A stretch of DNA of 25,166 bases, taken from Maribacter sp. (lineage in GTDB: Bacteria; Bacteroidota; Bacteroidia; Flavobacteriales; Flavobacteriaceae). The DNA lies in contig JAHHKH010000045.1 in the NCBI GenBank assembly GCA_018679695.1, forward strand, positions 1 to 25,166, written 5' to 3'. The position numbers were made by a program, and so were the translations under genes. Every line of letters starts with the position of its first letter. Position 1 is the stretch's first letter. The notes below the pieces were generated by a model. The model saw nothing but the letters and a program-made list of their open reading frames with translations. It was not told the DNA's origin and made no database searches. Below are positions 15,385 through 24,464 of the stretch, one piece after another.

Positions 15385-17469
15385 ATGCAAGAAGAGAAAG
15401 ACCAAGAACTACAGGAACCTGTAGGTGAGGAAAATAATTCAGGAACTACCGATAGCCTTCAGGAAGAATCGGAGAAAAACCCTGAAAAAGAGCAGTCGGA
15501 TGTAAAAGCAGAAAATACCTCTAAAGCGGAAGATGGCGAATCTAAGAAGGAAGCAAACGAAACTACAGCTGAAAAAGTTTCCGATAAAGCTAAAGAAGTA
15601 GAAGAAGAGGAAGAAGTCCTAACAGAGATTGACGAATCAAACGCCGAAGATGCCGAAGACAAGGACAATCATCGCAGACACCACATACCTATTTTAGACT
15701 ACCATGCCATGTCAATGGAAAATTTGGTAGGTGAACTTCAAAGATTGGTCAAAAACGAAAGAGTGCAGGCAATCAAAAAACATGTTGACGGCATCAAGCA
15801 TGAATTTGATCTTAAATTCCAGGAATTCATAGAGCATAAAAAAGAGGACTTTGTAAGCCACGGTGGCAATGAGATTGATTTTAGGTACAACTCGGTGACC
15901 AAAAGACAATTCAACGAAGTATATTCAGAATACCGCGAAAAGAGAAATCAGTATTATAAAAATCTCGAAAATAGTCTTAAAGAGAATTTAGCAAACCGTC
16001 TGGCGATCATCGATGAGCTAAAAAGTCTGATCAATGTTGAGGAAGACATCAACACGACTTATAAACATTTCAAAGAGGTCCAGGAAAGATGGCGTAATGC
16101 CGGACCAGTACCAAGAAACAATTACAATGATGTTTGGCGTACGTACCACCATCACATTGAAATATTCTATGATTTTCTTCATATAAACAGGGAACTTCGC
16201 GACCTTGATTTTAAACATAATCTTGAAGAAAAACTAAAGCTGGTAGAACGTGCTGAAGCATTGGACAAAGAAGAGGATCTGAATAAGGCTTTTCGTGAAT
16301 TACAGTCTTTGCATAAAATTTGGAAAGAGGATATTGGACCTGTAGATAAGGAGCATAGGGAAGAAATCTGGGAGCGTTTTAGCAATGCTACCAAGGCCTT
16401 GCATCACCGAAGACAAGAATATTATAAGGATTTGGATAAGATTTATGAACAAAACCTTGTAAAGAAAAACGAGATTATCGAAGCTATCAAAGCTATCTCG
16501 TCCAATGTGGCAGATAATCATAGGGCGCTTCAACAGCAAATAAAACAGATCGAGGAACAGCGCGATGCATTTTTTAAGGCAGGTAAAGTACCGCAAAAAT
16601 TCAATGAGCAGACATGGGCCGGTTTCAAGGAGGCTGTTCGCAATTTTAATAGGAACAAAAATGCATACTACAAAAACCTTAAAAAGGATCAACAAGAGAA
16701 TCTAGAGAAAAAACGAGAGTTGCTAAACTTAGCTATTTCATTAAAAGATAGTGCGGATTGGGATTCAACTACTCCAGAAATGAAACGGATTCAAAATGAA
16801 TGGAAAAAAATAGGACATGTACCCAGAAAGTATTCCGATAAAATCTGGAAGGAATTCAAAGATGCATGTAATCATTATTTTGACCGATTGCATGCCTTGA
16901 AAAATGAGGCTTATAAAGACGAGTCAGAGAATTTTGAAAAAAAGAAAGCTTGCCTTGAGCGATTAAAGGCCTTTGAGTTATCCGATAATAGGGATAAAGA
17001 TCTCACTACAATAAAAGCATTTGTTGAAGAGTGGAAAACATATGGTCGGGTACCTTTCAATAAGAAAAACATCAACCAAAAGTTCAATAAAATATTGGAC
17101 GCTATATTCAGGAAATTGGATGTCAGCAGACAAGAATCGGAACTTTTGAAATACGGGAATAAAATCCAACAACTGGCAAGGGCCGATAATGAAAGGGCCA
17201 TTTTCAATGAGCGTTCCTTTATTCGCAAAAAAATCGATGAAAGCAAGAATGAGATCAGACAGTTAGAGAATAATCTCTTGTTTTTCTCTGATGCGTCAGA
17301 AGACAACCCCCTGGTTAAAGATGTGGTAAAAAAAGTGAATAGCCATAAGGAAGCCTTGGAGACTTGGAAATCCAAGTTGAAAAAGCTGAATGTGATGCAG
17401 CACAATTTAGATAAAGAGGTCGATGAAATTGCCGAAAATAAGAAGGCCGATACCTCAGAAGAAGAATAA
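15385..17469 (+). CDS. DUF349 repeat protein with acidic N-terminal tail
   Basis: 694 residues. Residues 1-95 are low-complexity and rich in Glu, Asp, Ser and Lys, so probably disordered. The rest is helical, with a repeated W-x(n)-G-x-VP block: Trp236/Gly240, Trp313/Gly318, Gly400 (the Trp position is Phe), Trp473/Gly477, Trp550/Gly554. The period is 77-82 residues. Each is followed by a W/F-rich helix such as WKEFKDACNHYFD, and this is the DUF349 module. A degenerate helical unit precedes the first, and a coiled coil follows the last (about 600-685). No signal peptide or transmembrane segment is seen. The family's role is not settled; a cytoplasmic scaffold or nucleic-acid-associated protein is possible. 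Confidence 0.9.
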   Translation: MQEEKDQELQEPVGEENNSGTTDSLQEESEKNPEKEQSDVKAENTSKAEDGESKKEANETTAEKVSDKAKEVEEEEEVLTEIDESNAEDAEDKDNHRRHHIPILDYHAMSMENLVGELQRLVKNERVQAIKKHVDGIKHEFDLKFQEFIEHKKEDFVSHGGNEIDFRYNSVTKRQFNEVYSEYREKRNQYYKNLENSLKENLANRLAIIDELKSLINVEEDINTTYKHFKEVQERWRNAGPVPRNNYNDVWRTYHHHIEIFYDFLHINRELRDLDFKHNLEEKLKLVERAEALDKEEDLNKAFRELQSLHKIWKEDIGPVDKEHREEIWERFSNATKALHHRRQEYYKDLDKIYEQNLVKKNEIIEAIKAISSNVADNHRALQQQIKQIEEQRDAFFKAGKVPQKFNEQTWAGFKEAVRNFNRNKNAYYKNLKKDQQENLEKKRELLNLAISLKDSADWDSTTPEMKRIQNEWKKIGHVPRKYSDKIWKEFKDACNHYFDRLHALKNEAYKDESENFEKKKACLERLKAFELSDNRDKDLTTIKAFVEEWKTYGRVPFNKKNINQKFNKILDAIFRKLDVSRQESELLKYGNKIQQLARADNERAIFNERSFIRKKIDESKNEIRQLENNLLFFSDASEDNPLVKDVVKKVNSHKEALETWKSKLKKLNVMQHNLDKEVDEIAENKKADTSEEE

Positions 17470-17506
17470 CGGCCCTATAATAACCCAAAATCTTCGGACA
17501 ATGGAT

Positions 17507-17932
17507 TCAATCCTCATATTGTTGGATCAAAAAATTAATCAAGTCAGTAGTGGTTACCATGCCGACAAGTTTGCCTTTCTCGACGACAGGTAGCGCATGG
17601 AATTCTTTCTTTGAAAGTATTTCGGCTACATCTTTGATAAAGGTTGTCGGGGAAACGCTGATCAGATTTTTAGCCATGACCTGTTCTATGGTGAACATAT
17701 TGTAAACCATGGTATCTACCGATTCCTCATCTTCATACACGGCATCGGCAAAACTAATCCGCAATAAATCAGTGTAGCTCAACATCCCGATGATTTTTTT
17801 TCCTGAACAAACCGGAATGTGTCTTATATGATGTTTTTTAAATAAAGTCTCCGCTGTTTCAAGATTATCGGTTGTCTTCAAGGTAATGACGTTTTTAGTC
17901 ATTATTGCTGAGATGGGAGTTCCTCTTTTCAT
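17507..17932 (-). CDS. Two-CBS-domain protein
   Basis: A 141-residue protein consisting only of a CBS pair (Bateman module). The first CBS runs from PISAIMTKNVITLKTTD to IIGMLSYTDLLRIS. The second runs from TIEQVMAKNLISVSPTT to LVGMVTTTDLINFL. Such modules sense adenine nucleotides or related ligands and usually control a partner, but no effector domain is attached here. It is convergent with the DUF349 gene, with 37 bases between the stops, and its promoter is in 17933-18203. The linker around residues 60-78 contains an acidic YEDEES stretch. Confidence 0.92.
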   Translation of the reverse strand: MKRGTPISAIMTKNVITLKTTDNLETAETLFKKHHIRHIPVCSGKKIIGMLSYTDLLRISFADAVYEDEESVDTMVYNMFTIEQVMAKNLISVSPTTFIKDVAEILSKKEFHALPVVEKGKLVGMVTTTDLINFLIQQYED

Positions 17933-18022
17933 GTCCGACGATTTTAAATTCCTTACTAAAAATACTCAGATATACCTCTTGAAAGTATGATAAAAGTCAT
18001 AAGAGATGGCAAACTCCTCTAG

Positions 18023-18030
18023 TATATTTG
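18023..18030 (+). promoter_or_regulatory. Bacteroidota -7 promoter box upstream of the regulator
   Basis: TATATTTG is a perfect TAnnTTTG match. If it drives the regulator, the 5' leader would be about 165-170 bases, longer than elsewhere in this window. It could instead drive a small RNA. Confidence 0.45.
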
Positions 18031-18146
18031 CAGTTCCAAAAATTGCTATTGTTTTAGGTCAGCCCTATCCCCATCCAGATCTTAGTACCTGGCGCTGTTC
18101 GTTTGTTGGTGATTTTCCTAGCTTTTCCTTTTCTAGATGATTAACC

Positions 18147-18159
18147 TTCAATAATTGAA
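18147..18159. promoter_or_regulatory. Palindromic candidate operator
   Basis: TTCAAT-A-ATTGAA is a perfect odd palindrome of two 6-bp arms, 45 bases before the regulator start. Position and symmetry suit a dimeric DNA-binding protein, possibly the LuxR-type regulator itself. This is inference. Confidence 0.35.
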
Positions 18160-18203
18160 TCACCATTGTTTTTGGAATTCTGTAGAAAAAGGTTTTATAT
18201 TAC

Positions 18204-21023
18204 TTGCAAAAAACTGTGGCCACTTTGCATTTAAAATACTTGTATTGTATTTTTTTCATGATAACTTTTGGGATTATGTCCCAAGAAATTCCGCCAATCC
18301 AGAACTTCCGTTCTCAGGAATATCAAGGTGAAAATCAAAACTGGGCTATATCACAATCAGCAGATAAACTGATTTACGTTGCCAACAGTAAGGGATTATT
18401 GGAATTCAACGGTGCAAAATGGAATCTTTACCACTCTCCGAATGAAACCATAATGAGATCTGTTCATGCCGTTGGCAATCGAATTTATTCTGGTTGCTTT
18501 ATGGAATTTGGTTTTTGGCAGAAGAACAAGCTTGGCATTTTGGAATATACCTCCCTATCAGAACAAATGGGTATTGAACTATTAACGGATGAGGAATTTT
18601 GGAATATTTTCAGTGTCGATGAGTACTTGGTTTTTCAATCATTAAAACGAATTTACATCTATAATATTAACAGCGGGGAAGTTAACACTATTGGTGCCGA
18701 TAGTACCATTACCAAAATGTTCAAGATAGGTAAAAGCATCTATTTCCATAAAAATGGAGAGGGAGTTTATTTGGTAGACAATGGCAGGGAAAAATTGGTC
18801 TTTGATGATGATGTGGTCAAAAACGACCAGGTTATCAATATCTTCCAAAACGGTAATGAACTTTTGCTCCTCACACAAAACAACGGTTTTTTCAGTTCGA
18901 TAAACAATTCCTTAGTACGATCAAAAGTTAGTTCGAATGACTTTTTATCAACTGTAAGTTTTTATAATGGTATTCGTTTAAAGAACAATAATTTCGTTTT
19001 GGGTACCATATCCAATGGTTTGATCTATCTTAATGGACAGGGCGACCTTATTTCTAAGGTCGATCAGAATAATGGACTATTGAACAATACCGTTTTATCG
19101 CTCTTTGAAGATAGGGAAAATAATATATGGTTAGGACTTGACAACGGTATAAGCTACTTGAACACTAACGCCCCTTACAAGGTATTCAATGATGGAAAAG
19201 GTCTTGTTGGCAGTGTTTATGCATCGGCAGTGCATGACGGCATTTTATACTTGGGAACAAATCAAGGTCTTTATTACAAAAATTATAACGAAGGGGAAGA
19301 TTTTAGGTTTATCAAGGGCACCGAAGGCCAAGTCTGGTCACTAAAAGAATATGATGGTAAATTATTCTGTGGCCATAATTCAGGTACGTTCATTGTCAAT
19401 GGCGACCAGGTAAAAACTATATCGAATGTTCAGGGTACATGGAATTTTGGTAGTATAAGTAATTATCCAAATTATTTACTACAGGGTAATTACGATGGTT
19501 TATATGTTCTGGAAAAATCGAACGATGGGTGGAAACTTAGGAATAAGATCCATGGTTTCAACAATTCATCCAGGTATTTTGAAACGCTTGGGAACTATAT
19601 TTTTGTGAACCATGAATATAATGGGGTTTTTAAATTGGAGGTGGATAGTGTTTTCAAGAAGGTCGAAAATGTATCAATTGATACGTTGATAAAAGGTGCG
19701 AATTCGGGCATCATTAAGTTCAATGGCGATCTGTTGTACTCTTATAAAAAAGGAATTTACAAATACAATCCTGCCATTCAGGAATTTATCAAAGATAGCT
19801 TATTGAGTACCGTTTATTCTGAAAATGAATATGAATCAGGAAAATTGATAACCGATGAGGATGAGAATATGCTATGGGTATTCACAAAAGATAACATCAG
19901 CTATGTTTCGCCTTCAAGGTTATCAAATACGCCGAGAATAAATCGTTTACCATTAACAAAGGACAAACGAAATGGTATCTTGGGATACGAGAACATTACT
20001 AGGTTTGATGATGAAGGCACCTATTTGATCGGAACAACAGCAGGTTATCTTACGGTCAACATCAATGAACTGAATATCGAAGAATTTGAAGTTCACATAG
20101 GTAATGTTAGGAATGGCACGAACATAATGGATTTAAGCTGGCAAAATAAGCAAATTCAAGGTGATTTTAGAAGTGATGAAAATAACATTGAAATCTCATA
20201 TTATGTCCCGGAGTTCAATAAACTGGTGAGTACCAACTATCAATACCAACTTAAAGGCATTTACGATAATTGGAGTAATTGGTCCGAGAATGCAACGGCT
20301 TCCTTTGAAAATCTACCTTTTGGGGAGTATACATTCAATGTAAGGGCAAAAATCGGGGATGCCAAATCAAATAATACGTCGTCCTATTCATTTAAAATAG
20401 CCAGGCCTTGGTATATATCAAATCTGATGATTTTAATGTATGGTATAGGACTGTTATTTTTTGCATTTTTTATCCACAATGCAAATAAGCAGTATTATAA
20501 AAAACAACGCCAAAAGCTAATAGAGAAAAATAAACAGGAGTTGGCACTGGCCCAATTGCAAAATGAAAAGGAAATCATCAATATAAAAAATGAGCAATTA
20601 GTAAAGGAAAATAAAAGTAAGGGTAAAGAACTTGCCGCCACTACTATGAGCCTAATAAAAAAGAATGAATTCTTGAATATCATTAAGGAGCAATTAAAGC
20701 AAGTAAATAGTTCCCCCAAGATTAAAACGGTCATAAAAACAATCAACCGAAATATCAATAATAGTGATGACTGGAAATTCTTTGAAGAGGCATTCAACAA
20801 CGCCGACAAAGACTTTTTAAAGAATATAAGAATACAACATCCCGATTTAACACCCAACGACCTTAGATTATGTGCTTATCTTAGATTGAATTTATCTTCA
20901 AAGGAAATTGCCCCTCTCCTTAATATTTCGGTCCGTAGCGTTGAAGTAAAACGCTATCGCCTACGCAAAAAAATGGCGCTTCCCCACGAAAACAGCCTTG
21001 TCGAATACATCCTTAACCTTTAG
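18204..21023 (+). CDS. Membrane-tethered propeller / Y_Y_Y / LuxR-type transcriptional regulator
   Basis: 939 residues. The N-terminal signal/anchor (LKYLYCIFFMITFGIM) is followed by a large periplasmic beta-propeller (about 30-640), with two-component-regulator-propeller blades such as VLSLFEDRENNIWLGLDNGI. A Y_Y_Y domain lies at about 660-735 and one transmembrane helix at about 738-758. A Lys/Glu-rich coiled coil (760-840) leads to a LuxR-like helix-turn-helix (about 881-930, LSSKEIAPLLNISVRSVEVK). There is no histidine kinase or receiver domain, so the signal must pass straight from periplasm to DNA-binding domain. Such proteins usually sit beside polysaccharide loci, as here. The start is uncertain: TTG 18204, GTG 18216 or TTG 18225 all keep the signal; ATG 18258 would lose most of it. 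Confidence 0.88.
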   Translation: MQKTVATLHLKYLYCIFFMITFGIMSQEIPPIQNFRSQEYQGENQNWAISQSADKLIYVANSKGLLEFNGAKWNLYHSPNETIMRSVHAVGNRIYSGCFMEFGFWQKNKLGILEYTSLSEQMGIELLTDEEFWNIFSVDEYLVFQSLKRIYIYNINSGEVNTIGADSTITKMFKIGKSIYFHKNGEGVYLVDNGREKLVFDDDVVKNDQVINIFQNGNELLLLTQNNGFFSSINNSLVRSKVSSNDFLSTVSFYNGIRLKNNNFVLGTISNGLIYLNGQGDLISKVDQNNGLLNNTVLSLFEDRENNIWLGLDNGISYLNTNAPYKVFNDGKGLVGSVYASAVHDGILYLGTNQGLYYKNYNEGEDFRFIKGTEGQVWSLKEYDGKLFCGHNSGTFIVNGDQVKTISNVQGTWNFGSISNYPNYLLQGNYDGLYVLEKSNDGWKLRNKIHGFNNSSRYFETLGNYIFVNHEYNGVFKLEVDSVFKKVENVSIDTLIKGANSGIIKFNGDLLYSYKKGIYKYNPAIQEFIKDSLLSTVYSENEYESGKLITDEDENMLWVFTKDNISYVSPSRLSNTPRINRLPLTKDKRNGILGYENITRFDDEGTYLIGTTAGYLTVNINELNIEEFEVHIGNVRNGTNIMDLSWQNKQIQGDFRSDENNIEISYYVPEFNKLVSTNYQYQLKGIYDNWSNWSENATASFENLPFGEYTFNVRAKIGDAKSNNTSSYSFKIARPWYISNLMILMYGIGLLFFAFFIHNANKQYYKKQRQKLIEKNKQELALAQLQNEKEIINIKNEQLVKENKSKGKELAATTMSLIKKNEFLNIIKEQLKQVNSSPKIKTVIKTINRNINNSDDWKFFEEAFNNADKDFLKNIRIQHPDLTPNDLRLCAYLRLNLSSKEIAPLLNISVRSVEVKRYRLRKKMALPHENSLVEYILNL

Positions 21024-21270
21024 GCCTACAACAAAAGGCAATAAAACCACAACATCACCTATACAAAAGCAATTCATTCTTCTCTGAATACGTTGAAATA
21101 GGTATTTTAACATTTGAACCTAATAGCGGTAAAATGGGCATTCTTAGCTCTTCACTAAATTAAATTGATAAATTAGAGGCACTTTTTTTATAATGTATAT
21201 TTTTTATTGAGGTGATTTTTATGGATATCACATTATATGGGGATATTTTTAAAGAATTAAAAAATGTCAT
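21024..21270 (+). promoter_or_regulatory. Upstream region of the glycosidase-barrel gene
   Basis: 247 AT-rich bases between the regulator and the next gene. No exact TAnnTTTG box was found; the closest is TATATTTT at 21196-21203. No obvious terminator follows the regulator stop. A regulated promoter for the downstream locus is expected here from the layout only. Confidence 0.35.
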
Positions 21271-24200
21271 ATGTACACACTTCAAAAAATACTACTCAAA
21301 CTGACCTTTCTATTAATTACAACATTTGCTTTGGCCCAGACCGACAAGGTGGAAGTTGTAACTAATGAAAATGGAATGAAATTGGTCGTCAATGGCGAGG
21401 ATTTCATGATTAATGGAATGAACTGGGACTACATTCCAATAGGAACCAATACCGTTGATGCTGCATTCTGGAAAAAGTCGGACGACATCATTAAAGCCGG
21501 TCTCGATACAGAAATGTCATTACTAAAGAACATGAATGTCAATGTGATACGTCAGTATACCGGTGTGCCTGCAAGATGGATAAAGTATATCTACGAAAAC
21601 TACGGCATTTATACGATGCTGAATCATTCTTTTGGTCGCTACGGACTGACATTGGATGGTGTATGGACTCCCGTAACTATTTATGACGATCCCAAAACTG
21701 CAGAGTTTTTAATGTCTGAAGTTGAAAGTCTGGTGCGCGACTATAAGGACACCCCGGGTTTACTGCTGTACTTACTGGGAAATGAAAATAACTACGGACT
21801 TTTCTGGCAGGGTGCTGAGACCGAAGATTTTCCGGATGATGAAGACGAAAAGAAATTTATTGGAGAAGAACGTGGTAGGCCTATGTATCGCCTTATGAAC
21901 GATGCCGCCAAGTTGATGAAGAGCATGGATACTTCCCACCCTGTGGCAATCTGTAATGGGGATGTATTATTCATAGATATTGTAGCGGAAGAGTGTAAAG
22001 ATATAGACATCTACGGAACCAATACCTATCGTGGACTCTCTTTTGGTGATATGTTTGAAGTTGTAAAGGAGAAACTTAACAAGCCGCTCATGTTTACCGA
22101 GTTCGGGGCCGATGCCTTCAATGCAATCAAGAATGCTGAAGACCAGAAAGCACAAGCTTATTATATGGTGGGTAACTGGAGAGAGATTTATGAAAATGCC
22201 GCTGGAATGGGTAAAACAGGAAATTCTATTGGAGGATTTACGTTCCAATTCAGTGATGGTTGGTGGAAGTTTGGTTTCGATGATAGAAAAAATGCCGATG
22301 TACATGATAACAACGCTTCTTGGGCAAATGGTGGGTACGCCATTGATTTGGCCCCGGGTGAGAATAATATGAATGAGGAATGGTTCGGTATCTGTGCAAA
22401 AGGCCAAACAAATCCAAGGGGTCTTTATGAGTTATATCCTAGGGCAGCGTATTATGCCTTAAAAGAAGCCCATCAATTAAACCCATACGCGGAAGGCGTT
22501 ACACCAGAGTTCCTTAAAAATCATTTCGATAATATTCAACTGATGGATGCTGTTTTGAAGGCACGTGGAGATAAAGCAGCATTAGCCGGAGAACAAAGCA
22601 GCAAACTACGAGTCAGTAGAATGGAGGCAAGGTTCACAACCTTCAATACAGGGGGTAATCTTATAACCACGCCAGAAACAGCCGATCCTGATGAAGTTAC
22701 CTATCCAAGTGAACTAGGTTTTGACCATATGCAGTCCTATTTTATAGGGTTCGAAGGTGAGCCTGCTTCCAATATGAGGGCCAATGTAAACTTTAACGTT
22801 CTTGGAAATGTTGCTACGAATCCTATTGATGAGATCTTTTATGAAAACAGAGGCCGTACAGTTGCTGTAAATACTCCTGAAGGGGTTTTGGACCTTACAG
22901 ATGTAACTCGAGTTCAAGTGTATAATGCCTCTTTTGATTGGAACGCGAAAAATTTTGACCTAAGAGGGTTTTACAGAACCGGACATTACCATTGGGGTTA
23001 CGAAGGAGATTTCTTTGGTCTGTACCCAGAGGCAAATTATGGTCCAAACCTCGATATTTATAATGGGGAGATCAGCGGTTTTGAATTTGATGGCAAGGGA
23101 ACTCTTGATGGTTTGAAAGCTGCTTTTGGCCCACAACTTTGGTGGGGTGCCAACCCGGCCTTACTAATAAAATATCATAGAAAGATAGGGAAATACGAGG
23201 TAACCGGTATCTTCCATGAGGATGTCGATGATTTTGGCACCATTGTATCCTCTTTAGCGGTTCCCATGCCGCGAACCAGACGAGCTACACTTCATATTGA
23301 AAGGGAATTTGGAAACGTGGGTATAGAAGTAGGTGGTATTTGGGGTGGTCAGCCATTAAATGACAGGGAATTCCAACTTACAGAGGACAATCCAAATTAT
23401 GATCCGAATAACCCGGGTACAGAAAATAAGTACATCATTTATACAGATCAGGTCAATAATGAGGATAACTGGGGTGCTAAGGCAAAAATTACCTATTCTG
23501 GCGGCAAATTCAATTGGTATGCCCAAGGTGCAGCCATGGGATTGGTAGCCCAGGGAGGTGGTGACTATACCAAGACTTTTACCGGATGGAAATTAAAGGA
23601 CAGCGGGAGTGGTAACCAAACCAATTTCCTAACAGGTTTTACCTACACGATAGGAAATGTTCAAATAGCACCTAACTTTTTGTGGCAAAAGCCTATAGTA
23701 GGCCCTATGCCTAATGATGTCCAGGGTCCGGGAAGGCTTAGAAACATTTTGGATGATCCCTTTGTTGTAAGAGCAAATAGGGAAACCGTCGCAGGAGAAC
23801 TACTTCTTACCTGGGATCCAACGCCAGGTACGTGGATGTATGAATGGGATAATGATAGAGCTGAGGATGCTCCTTTGGCAATTAGTGCCGGCTTTGTTTT
23901 TAGGCACCAGCCAACTACCATGGATGCGGCGATCGGATTTTTAGGGAATCGTACGTTATTCGCCTTTCCTAATTCAGTTCCTGCCAAGGATCTTTGGGAA
24001 ACCCATGCGAGGATCGTGTCTAAAATGGGTTCTGATTTTGGCTTGGTTGCTAACTTGTACTTTGGGAATGCCCAGGCCAATGGTAGTGCCGAGAGAGTTA
24101 TCGAACGCTTTGGAGGGGATGTCAGAATGCTCTACAAAAATATTAAAGTACAGCATGCCTGGAAAATAAATGATTGGGGCCCTTTTGATTATCATCGCGA

Positions 24201-24453
24201 TTTTAACCTTACCTATCCCGTTCAGCTAATGCTCGATATATCAACAACATTAGGCAAACCAGATTGGTTTATTTTGCCCAGCACACAAGTGGGCATAAGA
24301 GGTACATGGCGTACAATGAATGAATTTTCGCCCAGATATCTTCCAAACGATGCCCTTGAATTTGCTGAGGCTCCTCTGATCAGCCCCGTAGGTTTTGGGA
24401 ATGGAAATGAATGGGAAATTAGAACGTACGTACATATCAATATTGGGAAATAA
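21271..24453 (+). CDS. Clan-A glycosidase TIM barrel fused to a predicted outer-membrane beta-barrel
   Basis: 1060 residues. A signal peptide (LTFLLITTFALAQ, cleavage near residue 22) leads to a GH2/GH5-like (clan GH-A) barrel at about 30-405. It has an acid/base candidate Glu172 after Asn171 in LLGNENNYG and a nucleophile candidate Glu277 in MFTEFGADAF. FNGM-type strands such as MINGMNWDY are also present. Residues about 440-1060 have no glycosidase signature. They are rich in Gly, Asn and aromatics in alternating amphipathic strands (for example IEVGGIWGGQ, FLTGFTYTIGNVQIAPNF, LAISAGFVFRHQ), as in porin-like barrels. The substrate is unknown. It follows the regulator and precedes a lipoprotein by 11 bases. 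Confidence 0.8.
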   Translation: MYTLQKILLKLTFLLITTFALAQTDKVEVVTNENGMKLVVNGEDFMINGMNWDYIPIGTNTVDAAFWKKSDDIIKAGLDTEMSLLKNMNVNVIRQYTGVPARWIKYIYENYGIYTMLNHSFGRYGLTLDGVWTPVTIYDDPKTAEFLMSEVESLVRDYKDTPGLLLYLLGNENNYGLFWQGAETEDFPDDEDEKKFIGEERGRPMYRLMNDAAKLMKSMDTSHPVAICNGDVLFIDIVAEECKDIDIYGTNTYRGLSFGDMFEVVKEKLNKPLMFTEFGADAFNAIKNAEDQKAQAYYMVGNWREIYENAAGMGKTGNSIGGFTFQFSDGWWKFGFDDRKNADVHDNNASWANGGYAIDLAPGENNMNEEWFGICAKGQTNPRGLYELYPRAAYYALKEAHQLNPYAEGVTPEFLKNHFDNIQLMDAVLKARGDKAALAGEQSSKLRVSRMEARFTTFNTGGNLITTPETADPDEVTYPSELGFDHMQSYFIGFEGEPASNMRANVNFNVLGNVATNPIDEIFYENRGRTVAVNTPEGVLDLTDVTRVQVYNASFDWNAKNFDLRGFYRTGHYHWGYEGDFFGLYPEANYGPNLDIYNGEISGFEFDGKGTLDGLKAAFGPQLWWGANPALLIKYHRKIGKYEVTGIFHEDVDDFGTIVSSLAVPMPRTRRATLHIEREFGNVGIEVGGIWGGQPLNDREFQLTEDNPNYDPNNPGTENKYIIYTDQVNNEDNWGAKAKITYSGGKFNWYAQGAAMGLVAQGGGDYTKTFTGWKLKDSGSGNQTNFLTGFTYTIGNVQIAPNFLWQKPIVGPMPNDVQGPGRLRNILDDPFVVRANRETVAGELLLTWDPTPGTWMYEWDNDRAEDAPLAISAGFVFRHQPTTMDAAIGFLGNRTLFAFPNSVPAKDLWETHARIVSKMGSDFGLVANLYFGNAQANGSAERVIERFGGDVRMLYKNIKVQHAWKINDWGPFDYHRDFNLTYPVQLMLDISTTLGKPDWFILPSTQVGIRGTWRTMNEFSPRYLPNDALEFAEAPLISPVGFGNGNEWEIRTYVHINIGK

Positions 24454-24464
24454 AAAATAGAAAA

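Larger units (their letters stand above)
17933..18203. promoter_or_regulatory. Divergent regulatory region between the CBS gene and the propeller regulator
   Basis: 271 bases without a convincing gene. It contains an exact forward -7 box (18023-18030), a perfect 13-base palindrome (18147-18159), and a TTTG at 18171-18174 that could be a -33 element for a promoter near the regulator start. A 44-codon open frame (18006-18140) covers the -7 box and is not called. The stretch around 18057-18110 is richer in G+C than its flanks and may be a leader or small RNA. Confidence 0.5.

Noticed and set aside
16911..17405. Reverse-strand open frame of 164 codons inside the DUF349 gene
   Set aside because: Its Ser/Leu/Phe-rich translation is what the complement of a Lys/Glu-rich helical gene gives. 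No domain is visible.
17445..17474. GGCCG/CGGCC hairpin at the end of the DUF349 gene as a terminator
   Set aside because: The stem is only five bases with a 20-base loop and no T-tract on either strand.
18006..18140. Forward 44-codon open frame starting ATG in the gap before the propeller regulator
   Set aside because: It covers the -7 promoter box, has no recognisable domain and no promoter of its own. It is more likely leader sequence.
21196..21203. TATATTTT as the promoter of the glycosidase-barrel gene
   Set aside because: It misses the final G of TAnnTTTG and has no -33 partner. In such AT-rich DNA a 7/8 match is expected by chance.
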